Counted from the stretch's first letter, positions 1 through 8,487 are shown. The stretch: 56,925 nucleotides of DNA from J005 sp964613235 (GCA_964613235.1 CAZTGM010000004.1:1-56925); one strand, 5' to 3'. A program made the numbers and translations. Notes: generated by a model not told the origin, from the letters alone.

Positions 1-126
1 CATACCTTGCAATTATGACACCCAAGAAAACAGAGAAAAAGAAATAAAAACAATATCTTGGGATTTGTTCAGGGGCGACGAATTACTACTGGCTGTTATG
101 GTTTGGTGGACAATTAGTGGACAATG
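1..126. other. AT-rich intergenic edge with a 9-bp direct repeat
   Basis: No gene is visible. The stretch is conspicuously A-rich, unlike the GC-richer rest of the window. GTGGACAAT occurs twice with an 11-nt period (106-114 and 117-125), just beyond the terminator of tRNA-Arg(ACG). Short direct repeats next to the 3' end of a tRNA gene are common where tyrosine integrases act, so this may be the edge of an integrated element. That is inference, because no integrase lies inside the window. Confidence 0.3.
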
Positions 127-168
127 AAAAAAAACAAAGGGGCCACGCAATCGCGTAACCCCTTGTTT
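127..168 (-). terminator. Rho-independent terminator of tRNA-Arg(ACG)
   Basis: Read on the minus strand just past the tRNA 3' end, a strong hairpin has arms ACAAGGGG and CCCCTTTGT with additional pairing (ACGCGA/TTGCGT) in the middle. It is followed by a run of eight T. Placement and T-tract fit an intrinsic terminator for the tRNA and whatever is cotranscribed with it. Confidence 0.8.
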
Positions 169-172
169 TATA

Positions 173-249
173 TGGCGCTCCCTGAGCGATTCGAACGCCC
201 GGCCTTCTGATTCGTAGTCAGATGCTCTATCCAGCTGAGCTAAGGGAGC
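173..249 (-). tRNA. tRNA-Arg (anticodon ACG)
   Basis: A 77-nt cloverleaf with acceptor GCTCCCT pairing with AGGGAGC, discriminator G and encoded CCA. The D-loop (AGCTCAGCTGGATAGAG) and T-arm (GGGCGTTCGAATCGCTC) are standard. The anticodon loop CTACGAA gives ACG, which would be deaminated to ICG to read CGU/CGC/CGA. It is the last gene of the leftward run and is followed by an intrinsic terminator. Confidence 0.95.
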
Positions 250-265
250 CTGATTGTCATGCCTC

Positions 266-763
266 TTACGAAGCGGGCCGAAGGTTAATACCTTTCAACC
301 AAACTTTCCATTGCGGATTGTCCATGCCGAACATCTCCGGAAATTTCGCGTATAACCAGCCGCGATAAATGCCTTTACCCTGACGACTGATTTCCACGAA
401 GGCGGCGGGATTATCCACATTTTCATCATCAAGGAAAGCCCTGGATGACGTATTGCGCAAGCCCTTCGCCAGTCCCAGCAAATGCACATCAAACCCCTGT
501 ACACTCACCGTTTCGCCCATCGACAGGGAGACATGGCGCACCCGTGTGGTACTTTTTTCCAGCCACACCAGTTCGGCGGTTCCTTGTCGACTTGCAGCCC
601 AGTCAGGAACTGCATCATTCATCTGCATGCCATGCGGATCCGCTTCCGTCTCCAGCGGCATTTGCCAGTGAATCTCTTCCGGCTGCTGATTGTCACATGC
701 GCCAAGGCTCAGCAGCAGCAACATCGGCAACAGCCATTTCCGCACTGAAGAGCAACACCTCAT
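266..763 (-). CDS. DUF2155-like lipoprotein
   Basis: A 165-residue protein with a type II signal peptide: a basic start, a leucine-rich core and the lipobox LGAC at about residue 23, so it should be a membrane-anchored lipoprotein. The middle and C-terminal part (VWLEKSTTRVRHVSLSMGE, then GIYRGWLYAKFPEMFGMDNP and a terminal VWLKG) resembles the DUF2155 family, whose function is unknown. Start: ATG at 763 with AAAGG about 8 nt upstream. It lies between tRNA-Ser(GCT) and tRNA-Arg(ACG) on the same strand, so it may ride on a tRNA transcript. The family call is from memory and only moderately certain; lipoprotein status is clear. Confidence 0.65.
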   Translation of the reverse strand: MRCCSSVRKWLLPMLLLLSLGACDNQQPEEIHWQMPLETEADPHGMQMNDAVPDWAASRQGTAELVWLEKSTTRVRHVSLSMGETVSVQGFDVHLLGLAKGLRNTSSRAFLDDENVDNPAAFVEISRQGKGIYRGWLYAKFPEMFGMDNPQWKVWLKGINLRPAS

Positions 764-780
764 TCGCGCATACCTTTGCT

Positions 781-804
781 GACCGGGTCATCCGCCCCCC
801 GGTC
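781..804. other. Inverted repeat between tRNA-Ser(GCT) and the lipoprotein gene
   Basis: GACCGGG (781-787) is repeated inverted as CCCGGTC (798-804) with a 10-nt spacer. There is no T-tract in the direction of transcription, so it is not a classical terminator. It may be a processing or attenuation hairpin in the leader of the lipoprotein gene. Confidence 0.35.
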
Positions 805-812
805 AAAATAAA

Positions 813-902
813 TGGCGGAGAGAGAGGGATTCGAACCCTCGATAGGTTTTAGCCTATACACCCTTAGCAGGGGCGCGCTTTCAGCCACTCAGCCATCTCT
901 CC
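813..902 (-). tRNA. tRNA-Ser (anticodon GCT)
   Basis: A 90-nt class II tRNA with a long variable arm. Acceptor GGAGAGA pairs with TCTCTCC, discriminator G, CCA encoded. The anticodon loop CTGCTAA gives GCT, reading AGU/AGC serine codons. It lies 8 nt downstream of tRNA-Ser(TGA), and both follow serS. Confidence 0.95.
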
Positions 903-910
903 GTATAAAA

Positions 911-998
911 TGGCGGAAGGGGTGGGATTTGAACCCACGGATGGTTTCCCATCGCCGGTTTTCAAGACCGGTGCATTCAGCCGCTCTGCCACCCTTCC
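911..998 (-). tRNA. tRNA-Ser (anticodon TGA)
   Basis: An 88-nt class II tRNA. Acceptor GGAAGGG pairs with CCCTTCC, discriminator G, CCA encoded. The anticodon loop CTTGAAA gives TGA, reading UCN-type serine codons. It begins 14 nt after the stop of serS, the synthetase that charges it. Confidence 0.95.
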
Positions 999-1012
999 GT
1001 GCGCGGCACAAT

Positions 1013-2296
1013 CTATTCATTTGGAATGACCTGTAAACCACCCATATAGGGCTGCAAAACAGGCGGAATATGCACCGTTCCATCGGCCTGCCAGCCATTC
1101 TCCAGAAGCGCCACCAGGCAGCGGCCAATAGCCAGCCCCGAACCATTCAGTGTGGCTACAGGCTGCGGCTTGCCATGCTCATCACGAAAACGGATACCGG
1201 CCCGACGCCCCTGAAACTGCCCAAAGGATGAACATGAGGAAATCTCGCGATAGGTCTGCTGACTGGGCAGCCACACTTCCAGATCATATGTTTTTTGTGC
1301 CGAAAAGCCGAGATCACCGGCACACAATTCCACCACCCGATACGGCAATTCCAATGCCTGCAACACCGCTTCGGCATGCGAAGTCAGTGCCTGCAAATCA
1401 TCGAGCACACGATCAGGATGCGTCAACTGCACCAGTTCCACCTTGTCGAACTGATGCTGCCTGATCATGCCGCGCATATCGCGGCCTGCCGAGCCCGCCT
1501 CCCTGCGAAAACATGGTGTATAGGCGCAATGCCTGATCGGCAACCGGTCGGCATCGAGAATCTGCCCCTGATAGAGATTGGTAACCGGCACTTCCGCCGT
1601 CGGAATCAGAAAAGCATCCTCGCCTTCCAGTCGATACAGATCATCCTCGAATTTCGGTAACTGCCCCGTACCAGTCATCGTTTTGCGATTGACGATGGCC
1701 GGCACCCAGACCTCTTCATAGCCATGGCGATCCACATGAAGATCCAGCATGAACTGCATCAGCGCCCGTTCCAGTCTTGCCGCAGCACCCTTAAGTACCG
1801 TGAAACGGCTGCCGGCCAGCACCGCGCCCGCCTCAAAATCGAGAATTCCCAGTCGCTCACCAATTTCGTAATGCGGCGGCACGGCATCCTGACGTGGCTC
1901 ACCCCAGCGACGAAGCTCGACATTGTCCTCTTCACCCTCGCCATCCGGCACAGAATCCAGCGGCGGATTGGGTATCTCCAGCAAAGCCTGCGCAAATGCC
2001 ATCTCGGCATCTTTGGTTTCGCCATCCAGTGCTTTCACACGGTGCGATACTTCGGCCATTCTGGCCAGTTCCGCATCCGCGCTTTCGCCCTGACTTTTCT
2101 TGATGCCGATGGCCTTCGACACGCTATTGCGTTCAGCCTGCAAGGCTTCCAGCTCACTTTTGAGCTGTCGCTGCCGGGCATCCAGTTCCGACAAGCGAGC
2201 CCATGCGCTCCCCTCTCCGGTAACATCGCCTCCCCGGCGCACCAATGCCGCAGCCAGCGCAGCTGCATCCTGTCTTAACAGTTTACGATCAATCAT
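1013..2296 (-). CDS. serS: Serine--tRNA ligase
   Basis: A 427-residue class II aminoacyl-tRNA synthetase that charges tRNA-Ser (and tRNA-Sec where present) in the cytosol. The N-terminal ~110 residues form the long antiparallel coiled coil that grips the tRNA-Ser variable arm. The class II motif 2 region FRREAGSAGRDMRGMIRQHQ and the motif 3 region LNGSGLAIGRCLVALLENGW are intact. Length is normal. Its ATG overlaps the gyrA stop by 4 nt, so translation is probably coupled. Two serine tRNA genes follow at once on the same strand. Confidence 0.97.
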   Translation of the reverse strand: MIDRKLLRQDAAALAAALVRRGGDVTGEGSAWARLSELDARQRQLKSELEALQAERNSVSKAIGIKKSQGESADAELARMAEVSHRVKALDGETKDAEMAFAQALLEIPNPPLDSVPDGEGEEDNVELRRWGEPRQDAVPPHYEIGERLGILDFEAGAVLAGSRFTVLKGAAARLERALMQFMLDLHVDRHGYEEVWVPAIVNRKTMTGTGQLPKFEDDLYRLEGEDAFLIPTAEVPVTNLYQGQILDADRLPIRHCAYTPCFRREAGSAGRDMRGMIRQHQFDKVELVQLTHPDRVLDDLQALTSHAEAVLQALELPYRVVELCAGDLGFSAQKTYDLEVWLPSQQTYREISSCSSFGQFQGRRAGIRFRDEHGKPQPVATLNGSGLAIGRCLVALLENGWQADGTVHIPPVLQPYMGGLQVIPNE

Positions 2297-4776
2297 ACTG
2301 TTTCCGCATCGCCCTCATCTCCAGCAGCCACATCAATCACATCATCTTCCTGTTTCTCGGCCACTCGCACAGCTCCGATGACCCGCTCATCCGGACCACA
2401 GTTGATCAGCTTCACTCCCTGCGTATTGCGACCGATAACCGACACGCCATCCATACGAATACGCACCAGACGCCCTGAATCGGTCATCATCATCACCTGA
2501 TCCTCATCCAGCACCTGCAACGCCGCCACCATGGCACCATTGCGACCGCCGGTTTTCAGCGTAAACACGCCCTGACCACCACGCCGCTGCACATTGTATT
2601 CCTCAACGGCCGTACGCTTGCCAAAGCCGTTTTCAGATACCGCCAGCAAAGTGGCGCGCTCGGCTACCAGCGTCATTGAAATCACCTGATCGCCTGCAGG
2701 CAAACGCATGCCGGTCACACCGCGTGTGGCACGTCCCATTGGCCGCACATCCGATTCGGGGAAACGGATGCATTTGCCGCCGCTGGAGGCCAGCATGATA
2801 TCCTGCCCCCCATTGGAAATATGTACCGAAATCAGATCATCATCCTCATCGATATTAATGGCGATAATGCCGTTGGCGCGAATATTCCTGAAATCGGACA
2901 GTCGCGTCTTTTTCACCACACCTTTCTTGGTGGCCATAACAACATAATGCCCTTCATCAAATTCCCGCATGGCCAGTGTGGCCGAAATCCGTTCATCTTT
3001 CTCCACCGGCAACAGATTCACCATCGCCTTGCCGCGCGTTGCACGTCCGGCCTGTGGAATCTCATAAACCTTCTTGCGGAACACGCGACCGCGATCAGAG
3101 AAGAACAGCAGATAATCATGCGTGGATGCGACCATCAACTGGGCCACAAAATCTTCATCCTTCGTCGTCATGGCCGTCTTGCCTTTGCCGCCACGGCGTT
3201 GCGCACGGTACAGTGAAACGGCATTGCGTTTGATATAACCTTCATTGGAAATGGTTACGACCATATCCTCTTCGGTGATTAAATCCTCGACATTCAGCTC
3301 CGCCGTTTCATCAACGATCTGGGTGCGACGTTCGTCCGCATAACGATCGCGAACCTCCTCCAGTTCCTCGACAATGACCTGCATCAACAGCTTCTCATCG
3401 CCCAGAATCGCTTTCAGCCGCGCAATAAGAGCCTGAACCTCTTCATACTCGGCCTTGATTTTGTCCCGTTCCAGGCCGGTCAAACGCTGCAACCGCATAT
3501 CCAGAATAGCCTGAGCCTGTTTCTCGGACAACCCGAAACGTTCCATTAGTCCGGCTTTCGCTTCAGGCGGCGTCTGACTGGCACGAATCAGCTTGACGAT
3601 TTCATCGATATGATCGAGCGCAATCAACAGGCCTTCCAGAATATGAGCCCGTGCCTCGGCCCGGGCCAGCTCGAACAGACAGCGCCGCGTTACTACCTGG
3701 CGGCGATGATCGATAAAGTGCAACAACAATTCGCGCACACCGCACAGCTTCGGCTGCCCGTCCACCAGCGACAGCAGGTTGCAGCCGAAATTGCACTGCA
3801 ACTGCGTATGCTTGTATAGGTTGTTCAGAATGACTTCCGGAATTTCGCCACGTTTGAGTTCAATAACGATGCGCATGCCGTCCCGATCCGATTCATCGCG
3901 CAGATCGGAAATGCCCTCAACCTTCTTGTCACGTACCAGCGCGGCAATATTTTCAATCAGCGTAGCCTTGTTGACCTGATACGGCAGCTCGGTAATCACC
4001 AGGGTCTCGCGCTTGGTACGCGGATGAATCTCCACCAGCGCCTTGGCACGCATCGTTACCGAGCCACGCCCGGTCAGGAAGGCATCGCGCATGCCCTTGC
4101 GCCCATAAATAAAGCCACCGGTTGGAAAGTCAGGCCCGGGCATAATCTGCATCAGCGTCTCATCATCCACATCCGGGGCCTCGATGAGCTTGATAGCAGC
4201 ATTGATGGCTTCACCCAGATTATGCGGCGGAATATTCGTGGCCATGCCTACGGCAATACCCTGGGAGCCATTCACCAGCAGATTGGGATATTTCGCTGGC
4301 AGAACGCGCGGTTCTTTTAGTGATTCATCATAATTGGGAATGAAATCAACGGTATCCTTGTCGATATCGGCCATCAGTTCACCGGCCAGCCGACTCATGC
4401 GTGCCTCGGTGTAGCGCATGGCTGCCGGTGAGTCACCATCGACCGATCCGAAGTTACCCTGCCCGTCTACCAGAACATGACGCATACTCCAGGGCTGGGC
4501 CATGCGCACCAGCGCATCATACACGGCCGAGTCGCCATGCGGATGGTATTTACCAATCACATCACCGACCACGCGCGCTGATTTCTTGAACGGCTTGTCG
4601 TAAGTGCAGCCGAGATCCTGCATCGCATACAGAATGCGCCGATGCACTGGCTTCAAACCATCCCGCGCATCCGGCAATGCGCGACCGATAATGACGCTCA
4701 TGGCATAATCGAGATAGGAGTTCTTCATCTCCTCTTCAATCAATACAGGTACGGCAGGATTAAGAATATCTTCCAT
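2293..4776 (-). CDS. gyrA: DNA gyrase subunit A
   Basis: An 827-residue DNA-cleaving subunit of gyrase, which introduces negative supercoils with GyrB. With the ATG at 4776 as start, the catalytic tyrosine falls at 122 (AAMRYTEAR), and the quinolone-resistance positions are wild type: Ser83 and Asp87 (GDSAVYD). The C-terminal wrapping domain begins with the GyrA box QRRGGKG, and the protein ends in an acidic tail. An in-frame GTG 12 nt upstream (4788) overlaps the Shine-Dalgarno GAGGA, so the ATG, 7 nt after it, is preferred. The gene starts only 19 nt past tRNA-Arg(CCT) with no terminator between them, so it is probably read from the tRNA promoter or further upstream. Confidence 0.97.
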   Translation of the reverse strand: MEDILNPAVPVLIEEEMKNSYLDYAMSVIIGRALPDARDGLKPVHRRILYAMQDLGCTYDKPFKKSARVVGDVIGKYHPHGDSAVYDALVRMAQPWSMRHVLVDGQGNFGSVDGDSPAAMRYTEARMSRLAGELMADIDKDTVDFIPNYDESLKEPRVLPAKYPNLLVNGSQGIAVGMATNIPPHNLGEAINAAIKLIEAPDVDDETLMQIMPGPDFPTGGFIYGRKGMRDAFLTGRGSVTMRAKALVEIHPRTKRETLVITELPYQVNKATLIENIAALVRDKKVEGISDLRDESDRDGMRIVIELKRGEIPEVILNNLYKHTQLQCNFGCNLLSLVDGQPKLCGVRELLLHFIDHRRQVVTRRCLFELARAEARAHILEGLLIALDHIDEIVKLIRASQTPPEAKAGLMERFGLSEKQAQAILDMRLQRLTGLERDKIKAEYEEVQALIARLKAILGDEKLLMQVIVEELEEVRDRYADERRTQIVDETAELNVEDLITEEDMVVTISNEGYIKRNAVSLYRAQRRGGKGKTAMTTKDEDFVAQLMVASTHDYLLFFSDRGRVFRKKVYEIPQAGRATRGKAMVNLLPVEKDERISATLAMREFDEGHYVVMATKKGVVKKTRLSDFRNIRANGIIAINIDEDDDLISVHISNGGQDIMLASSGGKCIRFPESDVRPMGRATRGVTGMRLPAGDQVISMTLVAERATLLAVSENGFGKRTAVEEYNVQRRGGQGVFTLKTGGRNGAMVAALQVLDEDQVMMMTDSGRLVRIRMDGVSVIGRNTQGVKLINCGPDERVIGAVRVAEKQEDDVIDVAAGDEGDAETV

Positions 4777-4795
4777 CGGTTTCCTCACATAAAAA

Positions 4796-4872
4796 TGGTG
4801 CCCTCGACAGGATTCGAACCTGTGGCCTACCGCTTAGGAGGCGGTCGCTCTATCCAGCTGAGCTACGAGGGC
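4796..4872 (-). tRNA. tRNA-Arg (anticodon CCT)
   Basis: A 77-nt cloverleaf with acceptor GCCCTCG pairing with CGAGGGC, discriminator A and encoded CCA. The anticodon loop CTCCTAA gives CCT, reading the rare arginine codon AGG. It sits in the leader of gyrA. Confidence 0.95.
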
Positions 4873-4942
4873 GTCAAACGAAACGGGATAATAGCGTCAG
4901 TCAATGATGTCTGCATCATCCGTTCCGCCCGATCATATCAGC

Positions 4943-5473
4943 TCAGCCAGCGTAATGAATCATACTATGTACAGGCACGCCCTGCAGCTTTTCTCTGCCC
5001 TGCAAAAAATCCAGTTCGATCAGGAAAACGCAGGAACTGATTTCCGCACCCAGTCTGCGTACCAGCTGCACCGTTGAGGCCGCCGTGCCACCTGTGGCCA
5101 GCAAGTCATCAACAATCACGGCCCGGTGACCGGGTGCCAGCGCATCACGGTGGATTTCCAACATATCCACGCCGTATTCAAGCTCGTATTCGATGGTATG
5201 AACCTTGCCCGGCAATTTACCGGACTTGCGCACCGGCACAAAGCCCACCCCCATCTGCTGCGCCAGAGCTGCACCAAAAATGAAACCGCGCGACTCAATG
5301 CCAATAACCGTATCCACGCCCGACTCCACAAAACATACCATTTGCGATATGGCAGCCGCAAAGGCATCACCATCGGCCAGTAATGGAGTGACATCCTTGA
5401 AGTTGATACCAGGCCTGGGAAAGTCGGGAATTTCACGGATATAATCGGTCAGATTAATTGCGGTTGTTGTCAT
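4943..5473 (-). CDS. apt: Adenine phosphoribosyltransferase
   Basis: A 176-residue cytosolic purine-salvage enzyme that converts adenine plus PRPP to AMP. The type I phosphoribosyltransferase PRPP motif is AVIVDDLLATGGTA, and the N-terminal FPRPGINFKDVTPLL block is typical of Apt. The frame is open further upstream, but that extension lies inside the sigma-factor gene and has no Apt homology. The ATG at 5473 overlaps the rpoS stop as TAATG, so reinitiation is likely. The coupling of a salvage gene to rpoS is unusual. Confidence 0.94.
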   Translation of the reverse strand: MTTTAINLTDYIREIPDFPRPGINFKDVTPLLADGDAFAAAISQMVCFVESGVDTVIGIESRGFIFGAALAQQMGVGFVPVRKSGKLPGKVHTIEYELEYGVDMLEIHRDALAPGHRAVIVDDLLATGGTAASTVQLVRRLGAEISSCVFLIELDFLQGREKLQGVPVHSMIHYAG

Positions 5474-6321
5474 TACAAAATTTCCTCCACACCGATCTGC
5501 TCGCTCTCGGCGACGGCACGCAGTTTCTTCAGCGCAATCATCTGAATCTGACGAATGCGCTCGCGTGTTACACCCATATGCTGGCCGATTGCTTCCAGCG
5601 TCCATGGTTCATGCACTTCGCCCAAACCAAAACGCAGACGCACCACATCCCTCTCCTTGGGCGTCAACTGCTCCAACCACAGCTCGATCAGTCGATCACG
5701 ATGACTGTTGCCCAACGTCACTTCCGGTTCGACAACGCTTTCGTCCTCGGTGACATCATAAAGCGTAAAACCTCCCTCATCCTCCAGCAGTACCTCATCG
5801 GCACTGTCCGTCGGCATGGCAGCAGCCAGCAATATGCGGACCCTGTCTTGGCTGGTACCCAGTGACTTGGCAATTTCCATCTCGGTCGGTTCGCGATTTA
5901 GTTCCGCACGCAACCTGCTGGCATGATAAAGCAGGCTGTTTAACTCCTTGCCGACATGAACCGGCAGACGAATCGTGCGCGACTGATTCATGATCGCCCG
6001 CTCCACGGCCTGACGTATCCACCAGGTTGCATAGGTCGAAAAACGGCAACCATGCGCATGATCGAATTTCTCCACCGCATGCATCAGCCCCAGATTCCCC
6101 TCTTCAATAAGATCTTCCAGCGGCATGCCACGGTACATATAGCGACGCGCGATTTTCACCACCAGACGGAGATTGGCATTGATCATCCGTTGTCTGGCCC
6201 CATCATCACCGGCAAGAATCTGTTTCGCCAGCTCGACTTCCTCGTTGGCCGTCAACAATTCATGCTGTGAAATATCACGCATATAAATCGTCATCGGATC
6301 CGAACTTATGCGCCTGGACAT
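5473..6321 (-). CDS. rpoS: RNA polymerase sigma factor RpoS-type
   Basis: A 282-residue group 2 sigma-70 factor. Region 2 contains NLRLVVKIARRYMYRGMPLE and DLIEEGNLGLMHAVEKFD, then FSTYATWWIRQAVERAI (regions 2.3/2.4). Region 4.2 is EAIGQHMGVTRERIRQIQ. There is no region 1.1, which fits RpoS rather than RpoD. The start is ATG 6321, preceded by GGGGAGCG; a longer frame reaches 6468 but runs into nlpD. Position directly after the nlpD-like gene and near pcm matches the classical pcm-nlpD-rpoS order, which supports RpoS and a stationary-phase/stress role. Confidence 0.9.
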   Translation of the reverse strand: MSRRISSDPMTIYMRDISQHELLTANEEVELAKQILAGDDGARQRMINANLRLVVKIARRYMYRGMPLEDLIEEGNLGLMHAVEKFDHAHGCRFSTYATWWIRQAVERAIMNQSRTIRLPVHVGKELNSLLYHASRLRAELNREPTEMEIAKSLGTSQDRVRILLAAAMPTDSADEVLLEDEGGFTLYDVTEDESVVEPEVTLGNSHRDRLIELWLEQLTPKERDVVRLRFGLGEVHEPWTLEAIGQHMGVTRERIRQIQMIALKKLRAVAESEQIGVEEIL

Positions 6322-6361
6322 GAAACGCTCCCCGGTGTGTTCGACATGGCCTGATAATATC

Positions 6362-7087
6362 TCATCGTGCCGGTAAATAGGCAAGCGGATCAACCGCTGT
6401 TGTACCCCGCCTGACTTCAAAATGAAGATGCGGCCCCGTGGCCCGGCCACTGTGCCCGACACGGGCAATCACCGCGCCCTGCTTCACGCGCTGCCCCTTC
6501 TTCACCAGATTGCGCTGGTTATGCGCATAAGCGGTAAACATATTGTTGGCATGCCTGATAATCACCATGCGCCCGTAACCGCTTAAACGCTGGTCGGCAT
6601 AAACAACTTCTCCATTTGCTGCCGCATGAATCGCTGTCCCTTCACTGGCCGAAATATCGATGCCGTCATGCATGCGCGATCTCCGCTTGCCGAAACGGCT
6701 GGTCACCTTGCCGTGCAGCGGCCATATCAAACGAGTGGATGATGTCACCGCTCGATGTTTGCCGGGCGGCGCATGCCTGTTCGCATGGTGTACCGACTTG
6801 CTCGCACCAACACCGGGAAGACGCCGGGAGTATGCCGCCGTACCGGCCAGCGACAACTGCTGGCCGACATAAATGCGATAGGGATAACGAATGTGATTGC
6901 GCCGGGCCAGCGAATGATAATCAATGCCGAAACGCTTGCCGATACTGTACAGGGTATCACCGGCGCGCACGATATAAACGGATGTCCGATGATGGGTATT
7001 TTTGACCTGGTGCGGTACTTCCGTCCGGTGGCAGGAAGCTGACATCAGCACGAGCAACAACAAAAGGTATCGAATTACCAGAGCCAT
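6362..7087 (-). CDS. nlpD: NlpD/EnvC-like lipoprotein, LysM plus M23 peptidase domain
   Basis: A 241-residue lipoprotein. A short signal peptide ends in the lipobox MSASC (Cys about residue 19). One LysM peptidoglycan-binding repeat follows (YIVRAGDTLYSIGKRFGI...), then a basic linker and a C-terminal LytM/M23 domain from WPLHGKVTSRFG onward. The M23 zinc motifs are complete: HDGID and HLHFE. E. coli NlpD has lost these and acts only as an amidase activator, so this copy may be a true endopeptidase. Start ATG 7087, overlapping the YqaA-like stop by 13 nt; rpoS follows 40 nt later. The strong rpoS promoter normally found inside nlpD could also be here, but I did not identify one. Confidence 0.9.
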   Translation of the reverse strand: MALVIRYLLLLLVLMSASCHRTEVPHQVKNTHHRTSVYIVRAGDTLYSIGKRFGIDYHSLARRNHIRYPYRIYVGQQLSLAGTAAYSRRLPGVGASKSVHHANRHAPPGKHRAVTSSTRLIWPLHGKVTSRFGKRRSRMHDGIDISASEGTAIHAAANGEVVYADQRLSGYGRMVIIRHANNMFTAYAHNQRNLVKKGQRVKQGAVIARVGHSGRATGPHLHFEVRRGTTAVDPLAYLPAR

Positions 7088-7659
7088 AAGGCAACAAACC
7101 CGCCGATGACCAGCAACGTCACCAGTAACGTAATCCATTCAAAATACTGCTCAACCCATATTCTCAGCGTCGTTCCTCCCCATTTCAGCAATATTCCCTC
7201 AAGATAAAAGCGAGCACCTCGTGAGAGCAGGGATGCCAGCATGAAACCGGGGAAAAACATGCCAAAGGCACCCGCAGCAATGGTGATAACCTTGAATGGA
7301 ATGGGAGAGAAACCGGCAATCAGCACCAGTGCCAGGCCCCATTCAACAAACAACTGCTGCACATGCTCAAACTGTTCCATGGCACCATAAAGCTCGAGCA
7401 ATGGCTGCGCCACACTGGTGAACAGCAACAGACCGATAGCATAACCCAGCATCGCTCCCACAACCGAGCCCGATGTCGCCAGAGCAGCGAACCGCAGCGC
7501 CAGGTCCGGCCGGCCAAGCGCCAGGGCAATCAATAACAGGTCCGGCGGAACAGGAAACACGCTGGCTTCGATGACGGCAATAAAAAACAGCGCCCATTGC
7601 GCCTGCGGATGATCAGCCCAGGACAGGGTCCAGTGATAACATCGCCGCAGCACCTGCAT
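7075..7659 (-). CDS. YqaA/DedA-family (SNARE-associated) inner-membrane protein
   Basis: About 194 residues with several hydrophobic spans. The motif FFIAVIEASVFPVPPDLLLI and the later GFSPIPFKVITIAAGAFGM are the paired re-entrant signatures of the DedA/VTT superfamily (lipid scrambling or transport), closest to the YqaA branch. The frame is open to 7833, but the upstream part overlaps pcm and is not hydrophobic. The ATG at 7659 is my choice, with only a weak ribosome site, so the exact start is uncertain. Its place between pcm and nlpD is the same as in several gammaproteobacteria. Confidence 0.85.
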   Translation of the reverse strand: MQVLRRCYHWTLSWADHPQAQWALFFIAVIEASVFPVPPDLLLIALALGRPDLALRFAALATSGSVVGAMLGYAIGLLLFTSVAQPLLELYGAMEQFEHVQQLFVEWGLALVLIAGFSPIPFKVITIAAGAFGMFFPGFMLASLLSRGARFYLEGILLKWGGTTLRIWVEQYFEWITLLVTLLVIGGFVALWLW

Positions 7660-7684
7660 ACCAGGTAACCGCTGCGTCAGCCTG

Positions 7685-8341
7685 CTAATGATGATTGACT
7701 CCCTGCACCAGCGGCACAAATGTACAGGCTTCAAAATATTCCTCATCGAAGCCGCCATCAGCACGTTTTTTCCGGCGTACCAGCCGATGTATGCCACTCT
7801 CCCCCTCAGGCATGACCAGATAGCCGCCGACATTCAGCTGCTCCATCCAGTAATCGGAAGCAAAGCCCCCGGCCGTCACCAGAATCGCATCAAACGGTGC
7901 ATATTCCGGCCAGCCCAACAAACCATCACCACATTTAAGCATGACATTTGCATGACGAGCCAGACGAAGATTACGACGTGCCTTGTCATGCAAGGTCTGA
8001 ATGCGTTCGATACTGTACACGCGGCGGCACAAACGCGACAACACAGCCGTCTGGTAACCGCAGCCGGTGCCAATTTCCAGCACCTTTTCATGCCCTTTCA
8101 ATTCGAGCAACTGTGTCATACGGGCCACCATATATGGCTGCGAAATGGTCTGCCCTTCACCGATGGGAAGGGCAGAGTCCTTGTAGGCGCGGCTGACCAG
8201 CGGAGGGTCGACAAACAAATGTCTGGGCACCGAAGCCATGGCATCAAGCACGCGCGGATCGTTAATCCCTCTGGGCTTTAACTGCATCGCCACCATTCTT
8301 TGTCTTGGCCGCTCAAAAAACTGGCCGTTACGGTACGGCAT
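7685..8341 (-). CDS. pcm: Protein-L-isoaspartate O-methyltransferase
   Basis: A 218-residue SAM-dependent repair enzyme that methylates isoaspartyl residues in damaged proteins. Diagnostic blocks are GEGQTISQPYMVARM (substrate loop) and VLEIGTGCGYQTAVLSRL (SAM motif I), followed by YSIERI and GGYLVMPEG. Length is typical. It is the first protein gene after tRNA-Pro and leads the pcm-yqaA-nlpD-rpoS-apt run. Confidence 0.96.
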   Translation of the reverse strand: MPYRNGQFFERPRQRMVAMQLKPRGINDPRVLDAMASVPRHLFVDPPLVSRAYKDSALPIGEGQTISQPYMVARMTQLLELKGHEKVLEIGTGCGYQTAVLSRLCRRVYSIERIQTLHDKARRNLRLARHANVMLKCGDGLLGWPEYAPFDAILVTAGGFASDYWMEQLNVGGYLVMPEGESGIHRLVRRKKRADGGFDEEYFEACTFVPLVQGVNHH

Positions 8342-8365
8342 TAACGCACCTCACCGGCCAAAAAA

Positions 8366-8442
8366 TGGTCGGGACGAGAGGATTCGAACCTCCGACCACC
8401 AGACCCCCAGTCTGGTGCGCTACCAGGCTGCGCTACGCCCCG
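8366..8442 (-). tRNA. tRNA-Pro (anticodon GGG)
   Basis: A 77-nt cloverleaf with acceptor CGGGGCG pairing with CGTCCCG (one G-T), discriminator A and encoded CCA. The anticodon loop CTGGGGG gives GGG, reading CCC/CCU. It lies between the MerR-type gene and pcm on the same strand, 24 nt from pcm. Confidence 0.95.
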
Positions 8443-8487
8443 AAACATGTGTGAATATTAGGAAAGAGTGCTGCTGAAGTCTACGAA

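Noticed and set aside
4776..4788. GTG start of gyrA at 4788
   Set aside because: It falls on the Shine-Dalgarno of the ATG at 4776. With that ATG the catalytic Tyr and quinolone-resistance residues take the usual numbering.
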